Shown: positions 9,910 through 18,461 of the stretch, piece after piece
Position numbering within the stretch: the stretch's first letter is position 1
How the letters are laid out: each line of letters starts with the position of its first letter
Source of the DNA: Thalassolituus oleivorans MIL-1
GTDB taxonomy: Bacteria; Pseudomonadota; Gammaproteobacteria; Pseudomonadales; Oceanobacteraceae
NCBI RefSeq assembly: GCF_000355675.1
Contig: NC_020888.1
Span: 1,666,883-1,730,882, forward strand
Length of the DNA: 64,000 nt
Direction: 5' to 3'
Position numbers and translations under genes: made by a program
Notes under the pieces: model-generated
Databases searched by the model: none
What the model was told of the DNA's origin: nothing
Seen by the model: the letters and a program-made list of their open reading frames with translations, nothing else

Positions 9910-10209
9910 ATGATCTTTTATATTTCTCATGGTATTGCAGGCTTGCTCGTATTCCTTTTCGGATATGAGCTCTTCAGAATATTCTTTGGTGATAGCGTTG
10001 AGGCCATAAAAGAGGAATTGCGCAAAGCGAGAGGGGATGAATTTAATAAGTTACTTCGGGGGGATTTCGGGAAGGCGTTGGAGGGTCAATTTGTTGAGTT
10101 TAAAATTATTTTTTTCTTTATGTTAATGCTAGCAATATTTTTCGCATTGGGCGCAATACTAAATGCGATTATTTCGGATGTTTTTGAGCGTTTACAATAT
10201 TTTATGTAG
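9910..10209 (+). CDS. Small two-helix membrane protein, unknown
   Basis: 99 residues with a hydrophobic helix at each end (about 2-27 and 65-90) and a charged middle (EAIKEELRKARGDEFNKLL) that would form an amphipathic cytoplasmic or periplasmic hairpin. The family was not recognised. The ribosome site is weak (GGCACGAAG before the ATG), and the base composition is more AT-rich than most neighbours. Clean membrane topology and Lys/Glu patterning favour a real gene, but it stands alone between two unrelated transcription units. Confidence 0.55.
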   Translation: MIFYISHGIAGLLVFLFGYELFRIFFGDSVEAIKEELRKARGDEFNKLLRGDFGKALEGQFVEFKIIFFFMLMLAIFFALGAILNAIISDVFERLQYFM

Positions 10210-10376
10210 CGATGACTTTGTTGGTGCGCTGTGCTCCAACGATATTAGAAATCGATGCTGTAATCACGAAATCCGCCATAGCCTCACCTAGAAATCTCGT
10301 GCTCTTCTCAGCAATGTGGGCTTTGATCGCCTATATCTATACCAAGGAATGATTCCTTGAGAATAAAACCTCCTCC

Positions 10377-10406
10377 GACTTGCGATTGCAGAAATTGGCC
10401 TATAAT
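10377..10406 (+). promoter_or_regulatory. Candidate sigma-70 promoter for chemoreceptor gene
   Basis: A perfect TATAAT (10401-10406) lies about 80 bp before the next start codon. The -35 is ambiguous: TTGCGA at 10380-10385 with a 15-bp spacer, or GACTTG with 18 bp. Confidence 0.4.
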
Positions 10407-10488
10407 GAATGTCATTCCCGCTCTGTTTGTGTGGGCTTTGGCCGTCGGCGTATAGCAGTCAAGCCGCCTAATTTGAAGGATTGCCATA

Positions 10489-12141
10489 ATGGTTCAGCGT
10501 AAAACAAAAATGGATGGTGTAGGAAAGACGTCGACTGTTTCTCTGAGTAAGCGTTTTTCCCTATTAATCATAGTACTCAGCGGTATCTTGCTGCTTGAAG
10601 CTGCCATGGTTATGAGTAAGAGTTGGGCGTTGGATTCATTAGCAGCTGGGGTAAGTAGCCATGATATTCCTATCTTGAATCGAGCCCATTCTCTTAAACT
10701 GGCGGTTGTAGAGGTACAGCAGTGGCTTACGGACATCAGTGCAACACGAGGTCTGGATGGACTTGATGACGGTTTTACAGAAGCTGAAGCAAATGCCGCA
10801 CTCTTCACTCAGATAATTGGTGAGTTGCAGGTTCTCGATCCAGTCAACGCCTCCTCTTACAAGGAAATGCTACCGGTTTTTGATAACTATTATAAAACGG
10901 GTAAGAGTATGGCCCAAGCCTACGTGAGTGGCGGTCCTTCTGCTGGCAATGCCTTAATGTCTTCATTTGATGATGCTGCTTCAGCAATGTCAGAGCAGGT
11001 TGATGGCTTTCTTGCTCGCATAGAAGAACGTACAGATAAGCTCATGCTCGAGCAAAAATCATTAATTAGGTCGCTTGAATGGTGGTTTTTAGGTGTTTCT
11101 ATATTGGTTTTTACGGGATTGATGTCACTTTACTTTGCTATGAAAGGGGCGCTGGCTTGGCTGCCTAGAATCGTATATGCATTGGATTTGATCGCTAAAG
11201 GAGATCTTACTCACGAAACGAAGTCACGGCGCAATGATGAAATTGGAGTTGTCGCGGAAGGGCTTGAAATAATGCGTAAGCAGCTAGTTGATGTGCTTCG
11301 GCGTGTGCGCGATTCAAGCCATCAGGTTTCATCCTCAACAGAATCTATGATGGTGATGGCGCAGCAAGCGAGCATAGGTTCAAACGCTCAGCAAAACGAA
11401 GTCGAGCAGGTTGCGACTGCAACAACTGAGTTAACAGCTAACGTTCAGCATATCGCAAGCAGTCTATCAGAAACGTCACAGTCGGCAGAAACTGTGTACG
11501 CAGATACTCGAAGTGCTAGCGAACTCGTGACTGGTGCCATTAGTGCAATGGATGATCTTTCGACTCAGGTCGACAATGCCTGTGACGCAGTACAATCCTT
11601 GGCGACAGAAACCGATAGCATCTCTTCGGTTTTGGATGTGATTCGTGGTATCGCCGAGCAGACTAACTTATTAGCACTAAATGCTGCTATTGAAGCAGCA
11701 CGTGCTGGCGAGCAAGGGCGGGGCTTTGCCGTAGTTGCAGATGAGGTTCGATCTCTAGCCAGTCGTACACAACAATCGACTGAAGAAATTAATCGAATGA
11801 TTGAACGCTTAGCAAAAGGATCAGAAAAAGCAGTATCGGTAATGAACTTAAGCCGAGACAAGGTACATTACGTTGTAGAACAAGTAGCGGGAGCTAATAC
11901 ATCACTGGAATCTGTTACTGCATCTGTGGGGCGGATTAAAGATATGAATGTGGATATAGCCCGTGCAACTGAGCAACAGAGTTCGGTCTTTTCTGAGATT
12001 AATTTAAATATTGACCGAATTAATCAGATGGCGGCGGAAACCGCTTCTGGAGCCAGTCATATGACCTCCGAAAATAAAAAGCTATCAGATACGTCGAGTG
12101 AGTTGGATCGGCTACTCAAACGCTTTAAGGTAGAGTCTTAA
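10489..12141 (+). CDS. Methyl-accepting chemotaxis protein, four-helix-bundle-like sensor
   Basis: 550 residues. First membrane helix at about 23-43, then a mostly helical periplasmic domain (about 45-195) resembling four-helix-bundle MCP sensors, second helix at about 200-220, HAMP ([20 protein letters not shown], about 235-290), and the signalling coiled coil with hairpin tip [19 protein letters not shown] at about 390-410. No C-terminal pentapeptide for CheR docking is seen. The ligand is unknown. Ribosome site GAAGGA stands nine bases before ATG 10489. The sensor is unrelated to that of the Cache-type receptor at the left of the window. A hairpin terminator follows. Confidence 0.93.
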   Translation: MVQRKTKMDGVGKTSTVSLSKRFSLLIIVLSGILLLEAAMVMSKSWALDSLAAGVSSHDIPILNRAHSLKLAVVEVQQWLTDISATRGLDGLDDGFTEAEANAALFTQIIGELQVLDPVNASSYKEMLPVFDNYYKTGKSMAQAYVSGGPSAGNALMSSFDDAASAMSEQVDGFLARIEERTDKLMLEQKSLIRSLEWWFLGVSILVFTGLMSLYFAMKGALAWLPRIVYALDLIAKGDLTHETKSRRNDEIGVVAEGLEIMRKQLVDVLRRVRDSSHQVSSSTESMMVMAQQASIGSNAQQNEVEQVATATTELTANVQHIASSLSETSQSAETVYADTRSASELVTGAISAMDDLSTQVDNACDAVQSLATETDSISSVLDVIRGIAEQTNLLALNAAIEAARAGEQGRGFAVVADEVRSLASRTQQSTEEINRMIERLAKGSEKAVSVMNLSRDKVHYVVEQVAGANTSLESVTASVGRIKDMNVDIARATEQQSSVFSEINLNIDRINQMAAETASGASHMTSENKKLSDTSSELDRLLKRFKVES

Positions 12142-12256
12142 TGAAGCTGAAGCTAGAGTTGATAAATATTTCGGCCAATTTAAATTTTTGAATTTGGCTT
12201 ATATATTCTGTATATATCTAGATTTCCCCCTCTAAAATTTATTTCTTTAAAATTGT

Positions 12257-12286
12257 AAAGTCCCAGTGGTGTACTGGGGCTTTAAT
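12257..12286 (+). terminator. Terminator after chemoreceptor gene
   Basis: Stem AAAGTCCCAGT / ACTGGGGCTTT (one G-T wobble) with loop GGTGT, followed by TTTAATTT. It also lies beyond the 3' end of the convergent gene at 12314. Confidence 0.75.
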
Positions 12287-12313
12287 TTAAAAAATAACTG
12301 ATGGGTATTGGTA

Positions 12314-13072
12314 CTAATTATTAAAGATGTGAGTGTTCGAGACTGCATTCTCAGCTTCTTCACCCGTAACGCCAGGGCGAGAAACAACCACTTTTATCTC
12401 GTACCAACCGACATTGTCACCAAAGGCACTTTCTTTATCCCAAGCAAGTATGCAGGCAGCTCCCGATCGTTTGGCTGTTTGCTCCATCAGGCCGCCCGGG
12501 CGATTGCATGGAAAAAAGGAATTAGCATCTACAATTGCTGGCTTATAGTATTTTTGTATACGCCCATCTTCGTGTACGCCGTCATCTTTTAGGTGGGTAT
12601 CGTCGTTACTGTATATTGTGCCGTAAGCAGAGGGCATGCATACGATCACACCACCTTCATCAATTTCATATTTGCCACCATCAGATTGGCCCCAGAAATT
12701 ACGTACTTTGCCTTCAATACTCGCCCCCGAGAAAGCACTGTTCAGGCCATCGGATATAGCGTCAATACTTGGGTTTACAATGATACCTTCGCCATCCGTT
12801 GCGGCGTCTATACCCGCCTTAGTCACAGCTCCCACAATCTTAACCACACCGCCAACCCAAAACAGATTGGTTTTACTGAACGCGGCGGAGCCACCTCCGT
12901 AAATAACCCTTAATGTGTAGCCAGCTTCCATATTGTCTAAAATAATACCCTTGTCATTGTTGGTGCTTAAGCCCATCCAAATAGCGAGTACATCTGCTTT
13001 CGGATATTGCTCCCAAAGGCGCGAAAGGTCGATAATATTGTCGTTTAAGTCTATATCAGATGAGCTGGCCAT
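12314..13072 (-). CDS. Orphan hypothetical protein
   Basis: 252 residues, no signal peptide. Central Gly/Ala-rich hydrophobic stretches (TNLFWVGGVVKIVGAVTKAG, about 70-90) lie between polar segments, with three Cys in the C-terminal half (VCMPSAYG, FFPCNRPGG, AACILAWD). No family was recognised. The gene is well formed: ribosome site AAAGGGAAA upstream of ATG 13072 and a promoter with TTGACA-N17-CAGAAT at 13109-13137. It sits alone beside an IS element in an accessory-looking region. The amphipathic central part could suggest a membrane-interacting or secreted protein, but that is speculation. Confidence 0.75.
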   Translation of the reverse strand: MASSSDIDLNDNIIDLSRLWEQYPKADVLAIWMGLSTNNDKGIILDNMEAGYTLRVIYGGGSAAFSKTNLFWVGGVVKIVGAVTKAGIDAATDGEGIIVNPSIDAISDGLNSAFSGASIEGKVRNFWGQSDGGKYEIDEGGVIVCMPSAYGTIYSNDDTHLKDDGVHEDGRIQKYYKPAIVDANSFFPCNRPGGLMEQTAKRSGAACILAWDKESAFGDNVGWYEIKVVVSRPGVTGEEAENAVSNTHIFNN

Positions 13073-13108
13073 GATGGTTTCCCTTTATCAATGGAATATT
13101 GAAAAATC

Positions 13109-13137
13109 ATTCTGAGTAGACGAATTTACTATGTCAA
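13109..13137 (-). promoter_or_regulatory. Sigma-70 promoter of the orphan gene
   Basis: On the minus strand, a perfect -35 TTGACA (13132-13137) and -10 CAGAAT (13109-13114), separated by 17 bp. The start of transcription would fall about 30 bp before the start codon. Confidence 0.55.
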
Positions 13138-13309
13138 ACATCTTTGTTTTCGTTTTTTTGAATTTTTATAACGAAATGAGCTATAACATTAGGTGAGTCA
13201 TCGTTAATAAATAATATGACTAATTGTTCAGTGTTATTTATGTGCTTATCACGGCTTGGACGGTGTTAGTTTCTGAGGAGCTGCTTAAAATTGCACGTAT
13301 AAAAAAGGA

Positions 13310-13319
13310 CCCAATAGGG
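13310..13319. repeat. Target-site duplication, left copy
   Basis: CCCAATAGGG, directly abutting the left inverted repeat and identical to the copy at the right end. Ten bp is within the 9-12 bp usual for IS4-family insertions. Confidence 0.85.
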
Positions 13320-13338
13320 CACTGCTGTCCCACAGTTT
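13320..13338. repeat. IS terminal inverted repeat, left
   Basis: CACTGCTGTCCCACAGTTT, the exact reverse complement of the right end. The transposase stop codon lies six bases inside it. Confidence 0.92.
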
Positions 13339-13343
13339 AGGGA

Positions 13344-14495
13344 TCATATAACGAGCCTCATCTGAGGCTCATTTTTGTTTGGGTCGGGAGGCGACGGATT
13401 AAGCACCTCCTCAAGCGTCTTTCGCTCAAACAGATTCATCTGAAGCACCCTTAACATCCTCAGCACTGTCCAGCCAGAGCGTGCTGCATATCGCGCGTAA
13501 GCAACCAATAGATAGACCATCATCGCTATCCATATCTGAGTCATTACCGCATTCCGGGATCGTCCCAGAAACGTCTTAATAGACAGGCTCTGTTTGATGG
13601 CCTTAAAGAAGAGTTCAACCTGCCAACGATCCTTATAGATCCCAGCAATGGTTTTGGCTGAGAGGTCAAAATGATTGGTTAAAAACTCATAAGTCTTGTC
13701 TGTTTCTGAGCAATGGTAGACCACTCGTCTCATCGGAGGCGCACCTCGCTTCAGCGCATGTGCGCTGCTCGGCTGTATGTCCTGATCCGCTAATACACCA
13801 CTGTTTGGCTTGACCGGATAGTCGGCATGAATCTCATAGACTGCATTGGCTCGTAGTCGGGTGACAAAGAAAATTCCTTTATCTGTCAGTGTCTTATACC
13901 ACTCGTAGTCAAAGTATCCTTTATCGAAAGCAACGATGCTTCCCTTGGGAAAATCGAATTTTCGTCCTTCGATCATGTCGTTTTCATTGCCATCACTGAG
14001 TGCCACGAACTCTGGGATCAGAGTGCCATGATTCAGGCCGACACTCAGTTTCACGTTTGCGGTGTCTTCACGGTGCGCCGCCCAAGGAAACAAATTCATG
14101 GCCAGGTCAATGGCACTGGCATCCAGTGAATAGAGCGGATTCTTGAAGCGGAATTTGTGTTTGCCAGGTGTGTTCTTACAGCGGGCAAGCAACTTTCCGA
14201 ATAGCCCTTGATAAAGCTCTGCTGGCTGCTTTTCATTGAGCCGGGCGAGTGTAGACCGAGCAATGGGCTTGGCCCCAAGGTGGTAGAGCTTATGGCGTTG
14301 AGCCTCCAGGTTAGATTGGACATCCCTCAGGCTCTGTCGATCAGAAACCTGGGATATAAACATGCCAATGAACTGATCCCATCGCGTAGCAGAGCGTAGT
14401 TTCTGGCCGGAATGATGGATTTTTGCGAGGGACTCAAATTCATGTCTCGAAACTGGTTTGAGCAACTGATGAAAAGCGGTGTTATGATGTGACAA
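13344..14495 (-). CDS. IS4-family DDE transposase
   Basis: 383 residues. The N-terminal helical DNA-binding region (SHHNTAFHQLLKPVSRHEF; DUF4372 type) is followed by an RNase H-like catalytic core: first Asp in YSLDASAIDLA, second Asp in SIVAFDKGYFDYEW, and Glu within the IS4 signature Y-2-R-3-E-6-K, seen as YKDRWQVELFFKAIK. It catalyses cut-and-paste transposition. TTG 14495 was chosen as the start because AAGGA lies eight bases upstream and it gives the family N-terminus; an ATG at 14543 would add 16 residues. All catalytic residues are present and the frame is unbroken. Confidence 0.93.
   Translation of the reverse strand: MSHHNTAFHQLLKPVSRHEFESLAKIHHSGQKLRSATRWDQFIGMFISQVSDRQSLRDVQSNLEAQRHKLYHLGAKPIARSTLARLNEKQPAELYQGLFGKLLARCKNTPGKHKFRFKNPLYSLDASAIDLAMNLFPWAAHREDTANVKLSVGLNHGTLIPEFVALSDGNENDMIEGRKFDFPKGSIVAFDKGYFDYEWYKTLTDKGIFFVTRLRANAVYEIHADYPVKPNSGVLADQDIQPSSAHALKRGAPPMRRVVYHCSETDKTYEFLTNHFDLSAKTIAGIYKDRWQVELFFKAIKQSLSIKTFLGRSRNAVMTQIWIAMMVYLLVAYARYAARSGWTVLRMLRVLQMNLFERKTLEEVLNPSPPDPNKNEPQMRLVI
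13353..13380 (+). terminator. Terminator-like hairpin inside the IS left end
   Basis: GAGCCTCA / TGAGGCTC with a two-base loop, followed on the plus strand by ATTTTTGTTT. It lies in the last codons of the transposase gene and would stop transcription entering from the left, which would otherwise make antisense RNA to the transposase. Confidence 0.45.
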
Positions 14496-14573
14496 AGCCT
14501 GATTCCTTGTTTTTTCTGGTGTGTGGTAACAACAGAATAACACTTGGAGTCAGGCTTTTTTGTTTGCTGTCCC

Positions 14574-14592
14574 AAACTGTGGGACAGCAGTG
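14574..14592. repeat. IS terminal inverted repeat, right
   Basis: AAACTGTGGGACAGCAGTG, a perfect 19-bp match to the left end in reverse complement. Confidence 0.92.
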
Positions 14593-14602
14593 CCCAATAG
14601 GG
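14593..14602. repeat. Target-site duplication, right copy
   Basis: CCCAATAGGG, identical to the left copy. Confidence 0.85.
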
Positions 14603-14882
14603 TCCTTTTAAATTTCACACCGTTATTTCTATTGTCAGTGTTATGGCGCAGGTTGTGTAATTGTATTCATATCTAGCGTAACGGCTGTTTGTGATAAAAG
14701 CCTGACGTTCACTGTTGTGCCGGAAATTACGACAGTTTTAGGTAGTTGCGCGGCGACTAGTGCTCTCAGCACAGCATCGAGGTGTTATAAGAAGTGTTGC
14801 TTAGTGTTAATTCCGCCTTGAACAGGGCCTCAGGCGGGAGGAGAGGTGTCCATCATGCGCTATTTAAGTAGAACTAGGTAAA

Positions 14883-15620
14883 CTATTTTATTTTAAGGTG
14901 AAATTTAAATGGTGTCGGTTTGCCTTGCTGATCGTTAAATAATTGCGTTTTATACGCCTTTATAGCTTCACTGGCTAAGTTATTTCCACCTAATTCAATG
15001 CGTTGGTAATGCGCTAAAGTTTTCTCTAAATAATTTTGGCATATAACTGCCTGCTGTTTTGAATCCGCTTGCCAGATTGCTTTACCGGTAGGGCTGATTT
15101 CTGCGTTTTTGTTCGATTGGTTAGAGACCAATAGAATTTCATAAAAGCGCTTATTTTCTTCAATTAAGCTTTCTTGCTTTAGGCTAAATTGATAGCTTCT
15201 TAGGAGTTTTCGTAAGGCAAATTGATGATGTACAGGGCAGAGCAAAAAATCAATGTCAGTATTTGGATGGTTTTTAATAATCGTATCGATAAAGCGCATC
15301 ATTAAATCGCCACCAACGCCAGCAATAATGACTAGATGTTTACCTTGAAAGTCTTTAAGGGGGAGTTGAGTAACGTCAAGACAGTGGGTCTGCCAATTAT
15401 AATCTTCTAGGGGATAAAATTGGTTTAGTTTACGGCTGAGCGTGTGCATCAGTTCCGGAACAATGTCCACAAAGTGTATGGTTGCTCTAGTGTTATGTTG
15501 CCTGTCTTTTGTTAGCAAAGAAGCGCCAAGCAACCCATGATCACAGCAGCAGTCCCAGATATGCTGGTAGTCTGCTGCAACCATGGATTTTAGCTGACCT
15601 AATCGTTTACTAAGTTTCAC
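14883..15620 (-). CDS. TrmK-like tRNA adenine methyltransferase
   Basis: 245 residues. The N-terminus MKLSKRLGQLKSMV followed by DCCCDHGLLGASLL corresponds to the SAM-binding loop of TrmK (DIGSDHAYLP in B. subtilis), and IAGVGGDLMMRFI matches its second conserved block IAGMGGALI. TrmK makes N1-methyladenosine at position 22 of some tRNAs. That function is established in Gram-positives; proteobacterial members of the family are less studied, so the target here is inferred. The glycine of motif I is replaced by Cys-Cys, which is unusual. It lies 24 bp downstream of the aldehyde dehydrogenase gene and probably shares its transcript. Confidence 0.72.
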   Translation of the reverse strand: MKLSKRLGQLKSMVAADYQHIWDCCCDHGLLGASLLTKDRQHNTRATIHFVDIVPELMHTLSRKLNQFYPLEDYNWQTHCLDVTQLPLKDFQGKHLVIIAGVGGDLMMRFIDTIIKNHPNTDIDFLLCPVHHQFALRKLLRSYQFSLKQESLIEENKRFYEILLVSNQSNKNAEISPTGKAIWQADSKQQAVICQNYLEKTLAHYQRIELGGNNLASEAIKAYKTQLFNDQQGKPTPFKFHLKIK

Positions 15621-15644
15621 GATTGTCGTCGATAAGCGTTGAGC

Positions 15645-17234
15645 TTACTTTTTATCAACTTTCCAACTTGATGCCATGCGTAATAATACTTTAGGGATAA
15701 CTGTGACGTTCAGCATTAACCACTGGAATACAGAGGTCGGCTTAGCGTATTTGGTAAGTTCCAGCATGGTTTTATAAATTGCTTCATCAAATGGGAACCA
15801 CCATGCATTGTTTTTATTAATGCCCGGCATTAGATCCCAGTTAATGATTTTAGATTCGCTGACTTCGTGCAAACCGAGCGCACCGTGAGTGCGACCAATC
15901 CCTGATTCTTTCGGTCCGCCCCATTCGGTGTTGGCGATGCCGTGGGTATACAGGTGGTCATTAATTGCAATGGCTCCTGCTTCTAATTGCATCGCCACAC
16001 GTTTACCGCGCGCGTTGCTGCTAGTCCATACAGATGCACTTAAACCGTATTGTGATTTATTTGCCAGTTCAATGGCTTCAGCTTCCGAACGTACTTTGAC
16101 GATTGGCATGAAAGGCCCAAAAATCTCTTCTTGGATAAACGCCATATCCGGCGTTACGTCGGTGAGTAGCGTTGCAGGGAAGAAGTAACCTTTTTGCTCG
16201 CCTACAGGTTGAGACTGAGCAGCAATAGTGGCGCCATTATCAAGCGCTAATTGCAGCTCTTTTTCTAACGTTTGAAATTGCTTTTCCGTAGTGACTGAAC
16301 CTAAGTCAACATCGTAGCCATTGGAGCCGTGACGCAGTGCTTTAGTTTTAGCAATGCTCATTGCAACAAACTCGTCATATACTTTTTCGTGCACGTAAAC
16401 GCGCTTTACGCCACCGCAAGATTGACCGGCGTTTTGGTAGGCAGCCCACATGCCACCATTGACAGCTCGTTCAATGGAAGCATCTTCCAAAACGATCATG
16501 GCATCGTTACCGCCAAGCTCTAAACTGCAGGGTACTAAATATTCTGCGCAAGACTTCATTACTTGCTTACCAGCAAAGGTAGAACCGGTGAAGAATATTT
16601 TGTTAGCGCCATTTTCAAGCATTGAATCAAGCACTTTCGAGCCAGAACCCACTACATGAGTAAATAATCCTTCGGGTAAACCGGAGGCTTTGACGACTTG
16701 TTCAATGGCTTGGCCAACCAGTGGTGTTTGCGCAGCAACTTTCAATACAACCGCGTTACCTGCCATCAGAGCCATGACCAATTCACCAAATGGAATGCTG
16801 AATGGGTAGTTCCATGGGCTAATGATCCCCAAAGTACCGATAGGTTGATAAACGCGCTTCGACCACTTGTTGAAAAACAACATGGATGACGGCGGCAATA
16901 ATTGATCTTTCAATATTTTTGGCGCGTTTTTAACATACCAAGTAGCACCCATAATGGATGGCAATACTTCGGTATTCAGAGCGTCGATTTTCAGCTTGCC
17001 ATTGTCTTGACTGATGATTTCAGATAACTCATCGGCATGATCACGAATGTAGTCGGCCATTTTTAACACGTACTTGCCACGCGCTTTATACGACAGCTTT
17101 GCCCATTCCTTTTGGGCTGCTTTAGCACGTTTAAATACGTCTTCAAATTCGGCTTTAGTGGTTAAAGGTAAGCGACCAATCTCTTCCATCGTGGCGGGAT
17201 TGATACTTACTTCGTAAGCGACTTCTGCATTCAT
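15645..17234 (-). CDS. NAD(P)-dependent aldehyde dehydrogenase
   Basis: 529 residues of the aldehyde dehydrogenase superfamily. Catalytic Cys273 is in NAGQSCGGVKRVYV and the general base Glu239 in SLELGGNDAM; the oxyanion Asn lies in SPWNYPFSIP, and the cofactor-binding FFTGSTFAGKQV loop is intact. It oxidises an aldehyde to the acid. The C-terminal extension after about residue 470, hydrophobic and basic, suggests membrane association, as in fatty- or long-chain aldehyde dehydrogenases, but the substrate is uncertain. The ATG at 17234 has a GG-containing ribosome site (ACAGGTAT). Confidence 0.9.
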   Translation of the reverse strand: MNAEVAYEVSINPATMEEIGRLPLTTKAEFEDVFKRAKAAQKEWAKLSYKARGKYVLKMADYIRDHADELSEIISQDNGKLKIDALNTEVLPSIMGATWYVKNAPKILKDQLLPPSSMLFFNKWSKRVYQPIGTLGIISPWNYPFSIPFGELVMALMAGNAVVLKVAAQTPLVGQAIEQVVKASGLPEGLFTHVVGSGSKVLDSMLENGANKIFFTGSTFAGKQVMKSCAEYLVPCSLELGGNDAMIVLEDASIERAVNGGMWAAYQNAGQSCGGVKRVYVHEKVYDEFVAMSIAKTKALRHGSNGYDVDLGSVTTEKQFQTLEKELQLALDNGATIAAQSQPVGEQKGYFFPATLLTDVTPDMAFIQEEIFGPFMPIVKVRSEAEAIELANKSQYGLSASVWTSSNARGKRVAMQLEAGAIAINDHLYTHGIANTEWGGPKESGIGRTHGALGLHEVSESKIINWDLMPGINKNNAWWFPFDEAIYKTMLELTKYAKPTSVFQWLMLNVTVIPKVLLRMASSWKVDKK

Positions 17235-17462
17235 GTGGGATACCTGTTCTTATATATTGAACTTATTTTATGGTCAGATCTCGGTTCTTAGATCTTAGTG
17301 GCCGCGTTAGGCGGCAGAATGGCGGTTATGCTATCACAATGGGGTTAGATCAATAACAAAGGAAGGGGTGTTTTTTAGCCAATATTCGGACAAAACATGC
17401 GATAGTTCAGCTATCCGTGTATTGTTAATACGATATTTCAATGAGGCGAAGTAGATCTCTAT

Positions 17463-18461
17463 ATGGTCGATATAAACAGCAGTGGATTTGAACTACCGCC
17501 GCAGCCATGCAAAGAAAATGGTGATCCAAGGCGAGTGGGCTTTGAACTTGAATTTTCGGGCATCGATTTGATTCAGACTGTCGATACGGTTGAGCGCGTA
17601 CTAAACGCGCATATTAGTCATAAAACCGAAGCCGAGGTTGAACTGACGAGCACCGAATTTGGCAAGTTCAATATCGAAATAGACTGGGCTTACCTCAAGT
17701 CAAAAGCCGCTAAAGAAAGTGGCCCAAATGAAGATCGTACATGGGTCGATCTACTTAGCCGTGTCGCCCCTCTGTTGGTTCCTATCGAAGTGGTTTGCCC
17801 ACCTATCGCTGTTACTCGGTTAAACGAGCTATTACCAATGGTTGATGCATTGCGCGAGGCAGGTGCTGTTGGTACAGAGGAATCATTTATTTCTGCGTAC
17901 GGCGTTCACGTTAATGTTGAGTTACCTGATCTAACGGCGAAGACATTAGGCACTTATATTCGAGCCTATGCGTTGTTGCAATGGTGGATAGTGGATACTC
18001 ATAAAATCGACATTGCGCGGCGTATTAGCCCCTATATTGACTTGTATTCAAAAGCCTACTTAAGGCAGGTTTTATCACATCCAAACGCGGATATGGATCA
18101 AATATTTGACGACTATTTAGAGCACAATCCGAGTCGTAATCGCGGCTTAGATCTGTTGCCATTGCTAGCTACGATAGATGAAAAAAGAGTCCGAAGTGTC
18201 GTTGATGACCCACGAATTAAAGCGCGCCCAGCATTTCATTATCGTTTGCCAGATTGTCGTATTGAACATAGCGATTGGTCGTTGCTAGTGCCTTATAACT
18301 CTTGGCTAGTGGTCGAGAAACTAGCCAATATGCCAGAAGCTATTACTGAGCTATCGGCGGAATTTTTAAGTATCGAACGTCAGCGTCCACTGCTGGATAT
18401 AAGTCGAACAGAATGGGTTGAGACAATAGATCAATGGCTAAAAGACCACGCGTTGGTGTAA
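17463..18461 (+). CDS. Amidoligase-family enzyme (COOH-NH2 ligase fold)
   Basis: 332 residues. The N-terminal motif RRVGFELEFSG and the acidic strand FNIEIDWAYL are the ATP/Mg-binding glutamates of the glutamine-synthetase-like amidoligase fold; the later SAYGVHVNVELPD and PAFHYRLPDCRIE blocks also fit. Such enzymes join a carboxylate to an amine using ATP, typically making or capping small peptide-like products. The next gene, overlapping by 28 bp, is a peptidase-C26-type amidotransferase, a pairing known for this family in proteobacteria. The acceptor and donor cannot be read from the sequence. The start is ATG 17463; the ribosome site is not strong. Confidence 0.82.
   Translation: MVDINSSGFELPPQPCKENGDPRRVGFELEFSGIDLIQTVDTVERVLNAHISHKTEAEVELTSTEFGKFNIEIDWAYLKSKAAKESGPNEDRTWVDLLSRVAPLLVPIEVVCPPIAVTRLNELLPMVDALREAGAVGTEESFISAYGVHVNVELPDLTAKTLGTYIRAYALLQWWIVDTHKIDIARRISPYIDLYSKAYLRQVLSHPNADMDQIFDDYLEHNPSRNRGLDLLPLLATIDEKRVRSVVDDPRIKARPAFHYRLPDCRIEHSDWSLLVPYNSWLVVEKLANMPEAITELSAEFLSIERQRPLLDISRTEWVETIDQWLKDHALV

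Larger units (their letters stand above)
13320..14592 (-). mobile_element. Complete IS4-family insertion sequence (1273 bp)
   Basis: Bounded by perfect 19-bp terminal inverted repeats CACTGCTGTCCCACAGTTT (13320-13338 and 14574-14592), flanked by 10-bp direct repeats CCCAATAGGG. It encodes one intact DDE transposase on the minus strand. Intact ends, intact target duplication and an intact gene point to a fairly recent insertion and an element that may still move. The target is the loop and inner stem of a hairpin terminator. Confidence 0.93.
13303..14609. terminator. Hairpin terminator split by the IS element
   Basis: The left half AAAAGGACCC (13303-13312) and right half GGGTCCTTTT (14600-14609) are exact reverse complements. 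Removing the IS and one copy of the 10-bp repeat gives a perfect 10-bp stem with loop AATA and flanking A and T runs, a standard intrinsic terminator. The insertion separates the arms by about 1.3 kb. Confidence 0.7.

Noticed and set aside
10341..10357. Inverted repeat around AAGGAATGATTCCTT as an attachment site
   Set aside because: No second copy or integrase nearby; likely a small hairpin only.
12308..12913. Several plus-strand frames opposite the orphan gene
   Set aside because: Short, overlapping one another and without ribosome sites, whereas the minus-strand gene has a good promoter and ribosome site.
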